A stretch of 64,000 bases of DNA from Treponema sp. (GTDB taxonomy: Bacteria > Spirochaetota > Spirochaetia > Treponematales > Treponemataceae): positions 1 through 64,000 of the forward strand of contig JAEDCY010000007.1 in assembly GCA_016293915.1 (NCBI GenBank), in the 5' to 3' direction. Each line of letters begins with the position of its first letter. The first letter of the stretch is position 1. The position numbers and the translations under genes are program-made. Of this stretch, positions 25,746 through 35,735 are shown one piece after another. A model generated the notes under the pieces. It was not told where the DNA came from. It ran no database searches and saw only the letters and a list, made by a program, of their open reading frames with translations.

Positions 25746-26891
25746 ATGGATAAAAGTGCGCGGGCAGCTGCAAAAAAAACTCTTTCACTTATGCTGCTGG
25801 TTTTCTGCGTATGCTGCGTAAAGCTTTGTGCAGAAGATACAAGTCCTGCCGAAGCTCAGGTTTTGCGCGAAAAATTTGTAGCAGAATCAAAAAAATATGT
25901 AGGTTCACCTTATGTTCTTGGAGCAGTTGGTCCGGATAAGTTCGATTGTTCCGGCCTTGTTTATTACTGTTCGCGGGAAGCGCTCAAAAAACAGCTGCCA
26001 CGTACAGCAAAGGCAATTTACAATTATTGCCGGATTGTACCGGATAAAGATAAAGAAGTCGGCGATCTTTTATTTTTTAAAACAAATAATACAGCGCCAA
26101 TCACACATGTAGGTATTTATATAGGAAACAATCAGTTTATTTCTGCAATCAGTGATGGTCCAAATACTGGTGTTATTATTTCTTCTCTTAAACAGGATTA
26201 CTGGAAACCAAAATATGTTGCCTGCGGACAGTTTTTGCCATCTGGAAAGAATAAATCCGGCAGCAGTTCAGATGATTTCGAAGAAGAAGATTTTATCGAT
26301 GAAACAGATGGAGAAGAAAAAAAGCCTTCTGTTGCAAAAAATAATGTAAACATAAAAGGCAGCAGTTTTTATAATCCTCAGGCAAAAGGACTGGATGTAC
26401 TAGTTGCCGATGCATCTCTTTTCTGCGACTGGTCTCTTTTTTCACCGAATGCTTTTATGATTCAGTGGCGTGGAATTGATTTGCATACAAATATCCGTTA
26501 TGCAAAATGGTTTCTGGAACCTGGTATAGGATTATGTTTCCGTTACAATCATGGAGTCGGAATTTTTCAGATGCCGATTCTTTTTACGGCAACTATAAAT
26601 GATTATTTCAGATTTTATGCGGGCCCTGTAATTTCATTTGGAAAGGCAAAGTTGATAGGAACAGATGATGAAATCAAGCCTTCGGTTTTTCCTGGAATAA
26701 TCGGCTTTTCTTTTGCAACTCCAGCTCTGGAAATTTCAAAGGCAAAGTTTCAGGTTGTTCAGGATATAAGCTATACAATTTTTAATAAGCCGGATAATTC
26801 AGCACTTTCTTTTACTGATTCAATTGCATCTGGTCTTGTGTTTTTTACAGGTGTAAGGGTAACTCTTGGACTGGGAAGTTTGTTTAAATGA
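25746..26891 (+). CDS. NlpC/P60 cell-wall hydrolase with C-terminal beta-rich domain
   Basis: A protein of about 381 residues with a cleavable signal (hydrophobic 12-28, ending KLCAED). The NlpC/P60 cysteine peptidase domain (about 40-170) has the nucleophile in DKFDCSG (C68) and the histidine in ITHVGIYIG (H121); it should cut peptidoglycan stem peptides. An acidic linker (near DDFEEEDFIDE) leads to a beta-rich C-terminal domain with alternating aromatic residues, compatible with an outer-membrane barrel. The start at 25746 gives a sensible signal peptide; the longer frame from 25671 begins inside repeat DNA. It overlaps the next gene by 4 nt. Confidence 0.82.
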   Translation: MDKSARAAAKKTLSLMLLVFCVCCVKLCAEDTSPAEAQVLREKFVAESKKYVGSPYVLGAVGPDKFDCSGLVYYCSREALKKQLPRTAKAIYNYCRIVPDKDKEVGDLLFFKTNNTAPITHVGIYIGNNQFISAISDGPNTGVIISSLKQDYWKPKYVACGQFLPSGKNKSGSSSDDFEEEDFIDETDGEEKKPSVAKNNVNIKGSSFYNPQAKGLDVLVADASLFCDWSLFSPNAFMIQWRGIDLHTNIRYAKWFLEPGIGLCFRYNHGVGIFQMPILFTATINDYFRFYAGPVISFGKAKLIGTDDEIKPSVFPGIIGFSFATPALEISKAKFQVVQDISYTIFNKPDNSALSFTDSIASGLVFFTGVRVTLGLGSLFK

Positions 26892-27571
26892 TTATGAATT
26901 ATAGAAGAAATCATCAAAAATTTGAAAAAAGACGTCATGCTGAACTTGTTTCAAAATTTGGGAGAACAGCGGTTTTTGTTCTTTTTTCACTTTTTTTTAT
27001 TTCCTGTACGACAGAAGTTACTCTCTCTGTTCAAGCTGATAATAGTATTGCGATAAAGTTTGATGGCGGCGCGGGCGAAGCATTTTCCAAGATGATAAGC
27101 AGTGCTGCTGGAATGGGTGGCGAGTCAGAAAATCTTATTGATACTGAGGAAGTTTCTTACGAGCTTGCAAAAGCAGGTTTTTCAGATGTAAAAATTAATC
27201 AGAAAAATGGCGGAGCTGTTTCAATTACAATGAGTGACAAAAAACAGACTTCTTATATTTTTACATCTGGTATTGCAAAATGTGAAAAAGGAAAGTTGAG
27301 TGCAGTAATTACTCGAAAAAGCCTGGAAGATTTTTATGCTTCTGCAGATGAACAGACACGAATGATTTTAGATTTATTCCTGGCTCCTGTTTTTAATAAT
27401 GAGGAAATGACGGAAGAAGAATATTTGGAAATTGTTGCTTCTTTCTACGGAGCTGTAGCTGCAAAAGAAGTTGCCGGCAGTTTTGTTAAAATCAATTTAA
27501 TTTCGAAAGATGGAAAGAAAGAAAGCTTAAATTATCCATTAACACAAGTATTCTGTGGTCTCACACAATAA
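26888..27571 (+). CDS. Putative lipoprotein
   Basis: A 227-residue lipoprotein: hydrophobic segment 28-36 and lipobox FFISC (C40), followed by a soluble domain with TEVTLSVQADNSIAIKFDGG. I do not recognise the family. The n-region is unusually long because half of a family A repeat (26934-26956) is read in frame as RRHAELVSKFG just before the hydrophobic core. The gene overlaps the NlpC/P60 gene by ATGA, so they are probably co-transcribed; ATG 26894 is an alternative start. Confidence 0.72.
   Translation: MIMNYRRNHQKFEKRRHAELVSKFGRTAVFVLFSLFFISCTTEVTLSVQADNSIAIKFDGGAGEAFSKMISSAAGMGGESENLIDTEEVSYELAKAGFSDVKINQKNGGAVSITMSDKKQTSYIFTSGIAKCEKGKLSAVITRKSLEDFYASADEQTRMILDLFLAPVFNNEEMTEEEYLEIVASFYGAVAAKEVAGSFVKINLISKDGKKESLNYPLTQVFCGLTQ
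26934..26956. repeat. Half family A repeat in the lipoprotein signal peptide
   Basis: Left arm GTCATGCTGAACTTGTTTCA without its partner arm, translated in frame. Confidence 0.75.
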
Positions 27572-27648
27572 CACAATGACACAATCTACTATTAGCATAG
27601 ACATTTATTCAATTCTTTTTGCCTGATTTTGACTATAAACGTTACCGT

Positions 27649-29250
27649 ATGAAAGAGTCAGAAATTTTTATTAATCAAATTGGATATCAGCTGCACGACA
27701 GTAAAACTGTATTTATAAGCGCTGCAGAAAAAGGGGAAATTAAAGAATTTTCTGTATGCAAAAAATCAGATAAAGCTGCAGCAGACGAAACTGTTTTTAC
27801 TGGCGAACTCCTTGCGGCTCCATATGATGAAGAATCAGGTGGCGGCTATTTTACAGGAGATTTTTCGAGTCTTCAGACAGCCGGGGATTATTACATTACT
27901 GTAGGTTCAAAACGCAGCTTTGATTTTAAAATTTCTGATGATGTATACGATGGAGTGGCTCTTTCAACTCTCAAATATTTTACAGATTCACGCTGTGGAC
28001 AGGGTATCTGCCATACAGGAATCGCAGAAGTTTATGGAAGCGGCGAAAAGAAAAATGTTCAGGGTGGCTGGCACGATGCCGGAGACTATGGTCGTTATGT
28101 AGTAGCCGGTGCAAAAACCGCAATGGATTTGCTGCTTGCTTATAAAAAATGTCCAAAGCATTTCAGTAAATTTGATCTTCTTGGTGAAGTTCGCTTTGAG
28201 CTTGAGTGGATGCTTCAGATGCAGAGAGAAGATGGAGCAGTTTATCATAAGATTTCCTGCTATCATTTCTGTCCATTTATAATGCCTCAGGATGAAAAAG
28301 ATCAGTTAGTTCTTTCTCCTGTTTCAACAGCGGCTACTGCAGATTTTGCAGGTTGTCTTGCTTATGCGGCAGGCTTTTTTCAGGAGGCTGGCCCGGCGCA
28401 AGATGAAGCCTTTGCTAAAGCTCTTCTTGATGCTGCCGTAAAAGCTCAGAATTATCTTTTTTCACATGATGATGAGCTTTATATAAATCCACCGGAAATT
28501 ACAACCGGAGGCTATGGCGACCGCGATGTTCGCGATGAACGTTATTTTGCCCTCTGTTCTCTTTTTGCTGCTACAGGAGAAATAAATTATCTTAACCAGG
28601 CGCTTAAATATAGGGAAGATAAAAAACATGACAAGCCTGATCCAAAGCATCCATGGAACAGCGGCTGGCAGGAAGGTTTTGGCTGGCCTTTTGTTTCTGG
28701 CTATGGTACAGAGATTCTTCTTGAAGTTGCCGCAAAAGATGAAGCTGCTCTTTCAGCAGACCTCATTGCAGAAATCCACAGCGGCATAATTGCCCAGGCA
28801 GAAAGATATTTGGAGACGGTAAATGCATCAGCTTTCCGCTATTGTACAAAGTTTGTTATGTGGGGAAGTAATGGCGCAATCTGTGACCTCGCTCACGTTC
28901 TCCTTATGGCTTATGACCTCACCGGCCGCGAAGACTTCAAAAAAGCTGCAAAAGCCCAGATAGACTATATTCTCGGATGTAACCCGTTGAATTACTGTTA
29001 CATTACGGGAGAAGGAACAAAGAGTCCGGTTAATCCTCATCACAGACCTACAGGGGCCAGCAAAAAAGTTTATCCTGGTATGCTTGCTGGCGGTCCTTGT
29101 TCTGGACTTATTGATGCTTATGCAAAACAGAATCTTGCAGGACAGCCTCCTCTAAAGTGTTATGCAGATGCAACCCCAAGCTACAGTACAAATGAAGTTG
29201 CAATTTACTGGAACAGTGCATTTGTTTACGTGCTTTCGCGTATGATGTAA
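27649..29250 (+). CDS. GH9 glycosidase (cellodextrinase/endoglucanase type)
   Basis: A GH9 enzyme of about 533 residues with an N-terminal Ig-like CelD_N domain (1-100) and an (alpha/alpha)6 catalytic domain. The catalytic aspartates lie in WHDAGDYGRY (141-150) and the acid glutamate in NEVAIYWN (E516); NPHHRPTGA is the conserved substrate-binding loop. It should hydrolyse beta-1,4-glucans. No signal peptide is visible from ATG 27649 or from the earlier TTG at 27619, which suggests a cytoplasmic cellodextrinase. No partner transporter is adjacent. Confidence 0.9.
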   Translation: MKESEIFINQIGYQLHDSKTVFISAAEKGEIKEFSVCKKSDKAAADETVFTGELLAAPYDEESGGGYFTGDFSSLQTAGDYYITVGSKRSFDFKISDDVYDGVALSTLKYFTDSRCGQGICHTGIAEVYGSGEKKNVQGGWHDAGDYGRYVVAGAKTAMDLLLAYKKCPKHFSKFDLLGEVRFELEWMLQMQREDGAVYHKISCYHFCPFIMPQDEKDQLVLSPVSTAATADFAGCLAYAAGFFQEAGPAQDEAFAKALLDAAVKAQNYLFSHDDELYINPPEITTGGYGDRDVRDERYFALCSLFAATGEINYLNQALKYREDKKHDKPDPKHPWNSGWQEGFGWPFVSGYGTEILLEVAAKDEAALSADLIAEIHSGIIAQAERYLETVNASAFRYCTKFVMWGSNGAICDLAHVLLMAYDLTGREDFKKAAKAQIDYILGCNPLNYCYITGEGTKSPVNPHHRPTGASKKVYPGMLAGGPCSGLIDAYAKQNLAGQPPLKCYADATPSYSTNEVAIYWNSAFVYVLSRMM

Positions 29251-29376
29251 TCAACTAATGTGGAAAAGAAATGAAATCATTGTAAAAGAAGGATTTCTTT
29301 TATAAAATATAACAGTTTATTACATACTAACGTATTAAAAACTAAATTCAAAATAGCCCAAAGGAGAGTATTCGAA

Positions 29377-30144
29377 ATGTTTGAAATCAAAAATGTTTCA
29401 AAGGCTTACAACAAGGGTGGAGTAAAAGCGGTAGATAGCCTTTCTCTTACTGTGAATAATGGCGAGATTTTTGGATTCCTTGGTCCGAACGGCGCTGGAA
29501 AAACTACTTCAATCAGAATGCTTACAGGAATAATTCAGGCTGATGAAGGTGAGCTTGAGCTGGATGGAATTTCTATTAAGGAGCGTCCTGTTGCGGCTAA
29601 ACGTCAGTTTGCTTTTGTGCCAGATAATCCGGAAACTGTTTCACGTCTTAAGGCTATTGAGTATCTTAATTTTATTGGTGATGTTTATAAGATTCCTGCA
29701 GACCTTCGCAAAGAACGTATAGAAGCATATTGTACAAAGTTTGGTTTGAAGGAAGTTTTAAATAACAAGATTTCTTCGTTCAGCCATGGAATGAAGCAGA
29801 AGCTCTTTTTGATTGCCAGCCTTATTACCGACCCTCAGAACTGGATTCTTGATGAACCTATGGTAGGACTTGATCCGGAAGCTGCCTTTATTGTTAAGGA
29901 AATTATGCGTGAGCGCGCTAATAATGGAAAAACAGTTTTCTTTTCTACTCACGTTATGGAAGTTGCAGAAAAACTTTGTGACCGCATTGGAATCATAAAG
30001 CAGGGTAAACTGATTTTTGTTGGAACTATGAACGAGCTCAAAGAGCAGCACGGAAAATCAGGACAGTCTCTGGAAGACATTTTCCTTGAATTAATTGGAA
30101 GCACAGCTAAGGCTGGCGGCGACATTGCAGGGGCTTCTATATGA
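29377..30144 (+). CDS. ABC transporter ATP-binding protein
   Basis: A 255-residue ABC-2-type exporter ATPase: Walker A GPNGAGKT near residues 36-43, the signature FSHGMKQK and Walker B WILDEPMVGLDP. A strong ribosome site (AAAGGAG) precedes the ATG. The stop overlaps the permease start by ATGA, so the two form one unit. The substrate is unknown. Confidence 0.93.
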   Translation: MFEIKNVSKAYNKGGVKAVDSLSLTVNNGEIFGFLGPNGAGKTTSIRMLTGIIQADEGELELDGISIKERPVAAKRQFAFVPDNPETVSRLKAIEYLNFIGDVYKIPADLRKERIEAYCTKFGLKEVLNNKISSFSHGMKQKLFLIASLITDPQNWILDEPMVGLDPEAAFIVKEIMRERANNGKTVFFSTHVMEVAEKLCDRIGIIKQGKLIFVGTMNELKEQHGKSGQSLEDIFLELIGSTAKAGGDIAGASI

Positions 30145-31865
30145 TTTTTAAGCTCTATAAGATTTTGAGTCAGGGCACCTTTAATTTTTCGGGCCTTGCC
30201 GGGGATTTTAAAAAAGGTCCTAAGGGAATCATAAAAAACATTCTCCTGATTTTGTTAGCAATTTATCTTCTTGCAGTAATGGTTAGCATGTATACAATTT
30301 ACATGATCGGCGCATATAAGTATCTGGCAGGAAACGGCATGCAGGATTTTATGCCTTTCATCTCGATGATGGTTGCCCTGATGGTAATTATGTTTTTTGG
30401 TTTTACTTCAGTTGCTTCCAGTTATTACACAGGTACTGGCGAAGAGTTTTTAATGAGCCTTCCGCTTTCTGCAAAACAATTCTTTGGTGCAAAGTTTGCA
30501 GTTTCTTTTGTTTCTGATGCTGTGTTTGGCGTTGGAATGTTTGCCATCAGCTCGATTGTATACGGATATAATGAAGGGCTTTTGACAAATCCGCTTTTTT
30601 ATCTTGGCTTTATTGTTGCGGCACTAGCTTTTTCGGTAACTGCAGTTTTTGTTATATATCTTCTTTTTATACTGGTTTTATATTTTGTGCCGGCGCTTCG
30701 TAAAAGAAAGGTAATGACAATTGTTGCAACGGCGCTTTTGATTGTTTTCTGCATGTTCTACGGATTTATGAACTCTTCGGTTTCGATGTCTTTTTCGAAT
30801 CCGCAGTTTTTGAATGACAATTTAGGAAATGCAATCGACAAATTGAACAGCATTGGTTCAGGCCTTCCAATTTTCATGTATATTTCCGGCGCACTTAAAG
30901 GCAAGATAATTCCGATTCTGATTCTGGCAGCACTTGGTTCGCTTGTGCTTTTTGTGCTGGTTCCTCTTTTTGCAAATCTTTATATAAAAACTTTGAACGG
31001 TTTTTCTGATGTAAAAACAAAAAAGATTTCATCGGAAAAAGCAGAAGAAGTTATAAATAAAGATGTTCGTTCTTTTTCTGTATTCCATGCTTTGTTCTGG
31101 CGCGATGTGCGGAATGTTTTGCGTGAACCGGCTTTCTTTTCGAACGGGCCGCTTTTTGTTTTTCTCTTTCCTGTAATTTTGTGTATTTCTTTTGTTATTG
31201 GTTTTATTTCCAGTGGAAGTAATATCGGCGAGTTAGTTACTGCTACTCAAAAAAAACTTTTAGATGTTTCTCCGGAAACTCTTTCTTCTGTGAAATATTT
31301 TCTAGCCTTGGGAGGAGCAGCATTTACTATTTTTTCCGGTACTTTTGCAAACATTGCAACTACTTCTTTTTCGCGGGAAGGTAAATCTTTGAATGATCTT
31401 AAAGCTATGCCTTTAAAATTCAATATGATTATAAAAGCAAAATTCTGGCACGCCCTTCTTTATGTTGGAATTGCAGATGTCATTACAATCAATATAGTTA
31501 TGGCGCTTTACTGTATTTTGAAACTGCCTTTTAGCTTGAGCGATATGATTGCAGTTTGCGTATTGATGACTCTGACAGCTGTTTCAATTTCTGTTTTGCT
31601 TATCATTATTGATATGTTTATTGATACAGTACATCCAAAGCTTAATTGGGAAACTCCAATGGCTGCCTGCAAACAGAATCTGAATGTTTTGTGGTCTATG
31701 CTTCTTACCTTGCTTAATGTTGGATTTTTGATTGTACTTGTGGCTCTTGTATTGCCAAAACAGATGATTTCGCTTGTGATTTTGAGCGTGATTTATGTTA
31801 TAATTTCCGCACCTGTAGGAGCGGGTTATTTCAGATATGCAGAAAAAAAACTTGAAGATATGTAA
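30141..31865 (+). CDS. ABC exporter permease
   Basis: A 574-residue membrane protein with about 12 hydrophobic segments, likely a tandem of two ABC-2-like halves with a soluble connection near residues 290-320. It starts within the stop of the ATPase gene and its last 29 nt overlap the metallopeptidase gene, implying co-translation of all three. A link between the exporter and the downstream surface peptidase is inferred from this overlap only. Confidence 0.85.
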   Translation: MIFKLYKILSQGTFNFSGLAGDFKKGPKGIIKNILLILLAIYLLAVMVSMYTIYMIGAYKYLAGNGMQDFMPFISMMVALMVIMFFGFTSVASSYYTGTGEEFLMSLPLSAKQFFGAKFAVSFVSDAVFGVGMFAISSIVYGYNEGLLTNPLFYLGFIVAALAFSVTAVFVIYLLFILVLYFVPALRKRKVMTIVATALLIVFCMFYGFMNSSVSMSFSNPQFLNDNLGNAIDKLNSIGSGLPIFMYISGALKGKIIPILILAALGSLVLFVLVPLFANLYIKTLNGFSDVKTKKISSEKAEEVINKDVRSFSVFHALFWRDVRNVLREPAFFSNGPLFVFLFPVILCISFVIGFISSGSNIGELVTATQKKLLDVSPETLSSVKYFLALGGAAFTIFSGTFANIATTSFSREGKSLNDLKAMPLKFNMIIKAKFWHALLYVGIADVITINIVMALYCILKLPFSLSDMIAVCVLMTLTAVSISVLLIIIDMFIDTVHPKLNWETPMAACKQNLNVLWSMLLTLLNVGFLIVLVALVLPKQMISLVILSVIYVIISAPVGAGYFRYAEKKLEDM

Positions 31866-34800
31866 GCAGTCATCAAAAAAGTTTCTTTCAATTCTTACAG
31901 TTTTTTTTGTGTGCACTCAGTTTATTCTTAGTGCACACAGCGGTATGTTTTCTGGCGAAAAAAATCTGCGCCTTGTAAAAACAAAATGGTTTGATATTAT
32001 CTTTCCGGCGCGCTGTGAAAAAAGTGCGTCGATTCTTTATGAAAAAGCCGATTCAGTTTATGAAGAAGTAACGGCTCAATATGGCCTTACTCCTTCGTTT
32101 AGAATGCCTGTTGTAATTACTCCTGCAGTAGAACGGTTTAATGCATTTTGGGAGGGGGCGCCCTACAATCATATTGCAATTTATGATACAGGGGTTTCCG
32201 GAGCAAGTGAGATTGCTGTTTTTAGTGAAACTTTGATTTCGGTTTTTCGTCATGAGCTGACACATGCAGTAACTTATAATATGAAAAATGGTTTCTGGCG
32301 ATTTATAGGAAATGTATTTGGAGACTGTATTGCACCGGGAATGATTTCTGTAACAACTGGTATGGCAGAAGGTGCAACGGTTACCAGCGAGAGTGCAGCA
32401 GGTGAGGGAAGACTCAACGATGAGTTTGCTAAACATTTTGTAAAGCAGGCAAAAATTGAAGGAAAGTTTCCTTCTTATCATGATGTTTCTGGGGCATCTG
32501 ATACTGCGCCTGATGGGGCTGCTTATTATTTTAACGGGGCTTTTCATCAGTGGCTTCAGGAAAGATTTGGAATGGAGCCTTATGCACAATTCTGGTATAG
32601 AGTTGTAAACGGAAAAAATATTACTATTTCTGGTGCATTTAAGGATTCGTTTGGAATAAAGCTTAGAGAGGCCTGGAAACAGTTTGAGGAAGATTATGAA
32701 GTGCCGGAGCTTGCTGCGAATCCGGTAAAGGCCGGCCTGGTAGAGGATTTTTTTGAGCCGAAAGCTTTGTCGTATTCCTTAAAAAATGAAGCGGGCTCAA
32801 TGTATGAAAGTCTCACAAGCAGTGGCTTTACAGAGAATGCTTCTGCCCAACGCCTCGCCTGGCTCGAAGCTTCCACGGGGCGGGTCTACCTTGCAGAAGC
32901 CGGAGCCCAGAATTCATCAAAAACCAGATTCCGAAAACTCTTTACTCTGCGCGACTGTACGAGTGTCCGTCTTTCTAACGACGGGCGTTTTCTGGCAGCC
33001 GGTTACATAAACGGGAACTCTGGCGGAGCAAAGGCCCGGGTTAAGATTTACGACATCGAGCGCGACCGTTTTTACTCCGTGAAAGAAAAAGGCCTCGTGG
33101 ACGCGGCAGTGCTTCACCGTGACGGCGTCTGGTATCTGGTTGCCCAAAAATATTTTGCCCAGCATTATTCTCTTGTGGTTTACAGGCTTTTGACGAAAGA
33201 TGGTGCCCGTAGCAGCCGCGACTACAGCATTTGTGGTACTGAACTTATTAGCGAAGTAAAATTTGCTCCAGAAAATATCCCTTATGCATTTACAGCTCTG
33301 GAAAGTGGAAATTTTGCTTATCTCAAAAAAGACCGGCAGAATTATAGTCTTTGCATAAGCTCGGTTGATGGCAGCCTGCTCAAGGAAATACTTTTTCCTC
33401 AGGGAATGGTTGTGAGGTCTTTGTCGTATGGTCTTGATAATGCAAAAAAGGTTTTGATTTTCAGTTACGTAGAGAAGGGGACAATGCCTCGTGCTGGAAT
33501 TATGGAAATTGAAAGCGGACTTATTTCGCTTAGCTCGCAGGACCTTTCTGGTGGTGTTTATGAGCCGGTTTTCTGGAATGATAAAATTGTTTTCCTTGGT
33601 AAGTTTTACAGACAGAACAGGCTTTTGAGTATGAAAAAAAATGAAGGCGGGCAGACAGAAAAAATAACTGCCGAACTTTTTGATTCTGAAAGAAAATCTG
33701 CTGAAGAATTGCAGCCTTTATTGGAAAGAACATCTTTAGTTTCAGAAAGTTTTAATCCTCTGCCATACTTGTTTAAGGGATTATTTCTTCCATTTAGTAT
33801 TTACAATATGACTTTTTCAGATATAACAACAAAGGTGAATTCGTTGTCAACTTTTATGGATAATTATTTCCTTGGTGCAACTTATATTACTTCCAGTCCC
33901 TGGTCTGATGGTTCAACAGATCTTATTACATTAACCGGTGGTTTTAATGTTGTTAAAAAAACTTTTGGAACGAATCTTTCCCTTCAAAATGGAACTTCAA
34001 CATCACTTTTGCGCAGTAAAACAGATTTCAAAGCAGAGTTTGATGAAAGCGGCTGGAAGCAGGGCGAAGTTACCCTTCTTCTTCAATATGTAATTCGTAC
34101 AGGAAATATTTCATCTATAACTCTTTCAAATTCTTCTTCTGCTTTTGCTCTTAATTCAAAAAGAAAGTTTGAACTTATTGATGTTTTTTCTATTAAGTAT
34201 TCAACTATAAGATATGGTGGTCCGGGACGTTTCGAAAAACAAGGTCTTGCTTTTTCATTTGGAGGTAGTGCGCAATATATAGCCTCTATGGATGATGTTT
34301 ATAAAGCAGATAAAACAAGTCCTAATTTTTTTGTTTCAGCTTTTGCCTGTCTTCCTCATCTTTTACCATTTGAATCTAAATATGGTTTTTCTTATAATCT
34401 GCCGGCTTCATTTGGATTTACGCTTTTGCCTGTATCTTCAAAATATGGATATGTTAATTTGAAATCAGAAAATAAGAATATTGGTCGTGTTCTTTTTGAT
34501 GCAAGCTTTGAGACAGTGCTCTTTGGTCTGGAAATTCAAAAGGCTGTTCCGGGAATAACTGCTTTATTTTTGAATGATTTTTATATTTCTGCAGGTTATG
34601 CCTCAACTGGAACTACAGGTAGTGCAGCAAAAAAAGGTTTGGAAATGAACCAGCTTGGCGACTATTTTAAGGCGGTTACCGACGGAAGAGGTTATTATTT
34701 TGATTCAGTTTATCTGAAAACTGGAATTGAGTTTACACCAAATATCGGATTCTTTGCAAAATCAGGATACAAAATGGCACTGACTGCAATGATTTCATAT

Positions 34801-34875
34801 ACATTACATTCGGTTAAAAAACTCAGACCGGAAGAAAGCTTTAGATTTTCTCTCGGTCTTGATGCGAATTTTTAG
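31837..34875 (+). CDS. Exported HEXXH metallopeptidase with outer-membrane barrel-like C-terminus
   Basis: A 1012-residue exported protein. The signal region is near 14-33 (FLSILTVFFVCTQFILSAHSG). A gluzincin-like peptidase domain has HELTH (139-143) and a probable third ligand in GMAEGATV (E178). A WD40/TolB-like beta-propeller with repeats such as RLSNDGRFLAAGY follows to about residue 600. The C-terminal 350 residues are rich in alternating strands and end in Phe, as outer-membrane barrels do. It is translationally overlapped with the ABC permease. About 32850-33240 is noticeably more GC-rich than the flanks. Confidence 0.75.
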   Translation: MQKKNLKICKQSSKKFLSILTVFFVCTQFILSAHSGMFSGEKNLRLVKTKWFDIIFPARCEKSASILYEKADSVYEEVTAQYGLTPSFRMPVVITPAVERFNAFWEGAPYNHIAIYDTGVSGASEIAVFSETLISVFRHELTHAVTYNMKNGFWRFIGNVFGDCIAPGMISVTTGMAEGATVTSESAAGEGRLNDEFAKHFVKQAKIEGKFPSYHDVSGASDTAPDGAAYYFNGAFHQWLQERFGMEPYAQFWYRVVNGKNITISGAFKDSFGIKLREAWKQFEEDYEVPELAANPVKAGLVEDFFEPKALSYSLKNEAGSMYESLTSSGFTENASAQRLAWLEASTGRVYLAEAGAQNSSKTRFRKLFTLRDCTSVRLSNDGRFLAAGYINGNSGGAKARVKIYDIERDRFYSVKEKGLVDAAVLHRDGVWYLVAQKYFAQHYSLVVYRLLTKDGARSSRDYSICGTELISEVKFAPENIPYAFTALESGNFAYLKKDRQNYSLCISSVDGSLLKEILFPQGMVVRSLSYGLDNAKKVLIFSYVEKGTMPRAGIMEIESGLISLSSQDLSGGVYEPVFWNDKIVFLGKFYRQNRLLSMKKNEGGQTEKITAELFDSERKSAEELQPLLERTSLVSESFNPLPYLFKGLFLPFSIYNMTFSDITTKVNSLSTFMDNYFLGATYITSSPWSDGSTDLITLTGGFNVVKKTFGTNLSLQNGTSTSLLRSKTDFKAEFDESGWKQGEVTLLLQYVIRTGNISSITLSNSSSAFALNSKRKFELIDVFSIKYSTIRYGGPGRFEKQGLAFSFGGSAQYIASMDDVYKADKTSPNFFVSAFACLPHLLPFESKYGFSYNLPASFGFTLLPVSSKYGYVNLKSENKNIGRVLFDASFETVLFGLEIQKAVPGITALFLNDFYISAGYASTGTTGSAAKKGLEMNQLGDYFKAVTDGRGYYFDSVYLKTGIEFTPNIGFFAKSGYKMALTAMISYTLHSVKKLRPEESFRFSLGLDANF

Positions 34876-35615
34876 TTTACCTTTATCTGGTTCAAAACCT
34901 GGCCTATAGGTTCGTGAATTACAAGCGAGGCCATGCTGTCTTGCGGTGTACTTGATTTGTTCAAAAGTATAAGATTTTCTCCGTGGAAGTAATCTATTAA
35001 GCCGGCGGCAGGGTAGACTGTAAGCGAAGTTCCGCCAATAATCAACGTGTCTGCAGCCTTAATAGCTTTTACTGCCCCTTCAATTACCCGCTGGTCCAGT
35101 CCTTCTTCGTATAAAACGACATCCGGCTTAATCAAACCGCCGCATTTAGGACAGTGAGGAAGCTTATCAGCTGCATTTTCGCTTTCAATTATTATTTTTT
35201 CATCATAAAAGGCATGGCAGTCCAGACAGTAGTTTCGCAGAGTACTTCCGTGGAGTTCAAAAACATTCTTACTGCCTGCCATCTGGTGTAATCCATCAAT
35301 ATTCTGTGTTACAACGGCAAGAAGCTTACCTGCCGCTTCAAGTTCTGCAAGCTTATAATGAGCAGCATTTGGTTTTATGCCCTGAGGCAGAAGTTTTGCA
35401 CGGTAAAAGCGGTAAAATTCAGGCGTATTCTGGTAAAAAAAAGTTCGGCTTATAATCTCTTCTGGCGGATATTTCCACTGCTGATTATAAAGGCCATCAA
35501 CACTGCGAAAATCAGGGATTCCAGATTCGGTTGAAACACCTGCACCACCAAAAAATACAATTTTTTTGCTTTTATCAATTACTTGTTGTAAAATATTTAT
35601 ATCTGATGTACACAT
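34872..35615 (-). CDS. cobB: NAD-dependent protein deacylase, sirtuin
   Basis: A 247-residue class III sirtuin. The NAD-binding motif GAGVSTESGIPDFRS is near residues 20-34, the catalytic histidine region is TQNIDGLHQ and ELHGS, and a zinc ribbon is formed by CLDC and CPKC. It removes acyl groups from lysines. A Shine-Dalgarno AAGGAGG is present, unlike several neighbouring leaderless genes. The stop overlaps the convergent metallopeptidase gene by 4 nt. Confidence 0.94.
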   Translation of the reverse strand: MCTSDINILQQVIDKSKKIVFFGGAGVSTESGIPDFRSVDGLYNQQWKYPPEEIISRTFFYQNTPEFYRFYRAKLLPQGIKPNAAHYKLAELEAAGKLLAVVTQNIDGLHQMAGSKNVFELHGSTLRNYCLDCHAFYDEKIIIESENAADKLPHCPKCGGLIKPDVVLYEEGLDQRVIEGAVKAIKAADTLIIGGTSLTVYPAAGLIDYFHGENLILLNKSSTPQDSMASLVIHEPIGQVLNQIKVN

Positions 35616-35688
35616 TTTGTTCTGCCTCCTTATAAAAAGTTTTTAACACATTATAACGCAATTTTAGTTAAGAAAACAGAGAGTTTGT

Positions 35689-35697
35689 GCCGATAAT
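35689..35697 (+). promoter_or_regulatory. GCCGATAAT promoter box before the giant surface protein
   Basis: Sigma-28-like -10 nonamer 38 nt before the ATG, with a separate ribosome site (AGAGGTAAT) next to the start. The -35 match (TTAAG) is weak. Confidence 0.4.
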
Positions 35698-35735
35698 CTT
35701 GTGAGGGACTTTAATTTTTTTTTTCAGAGGTAATT

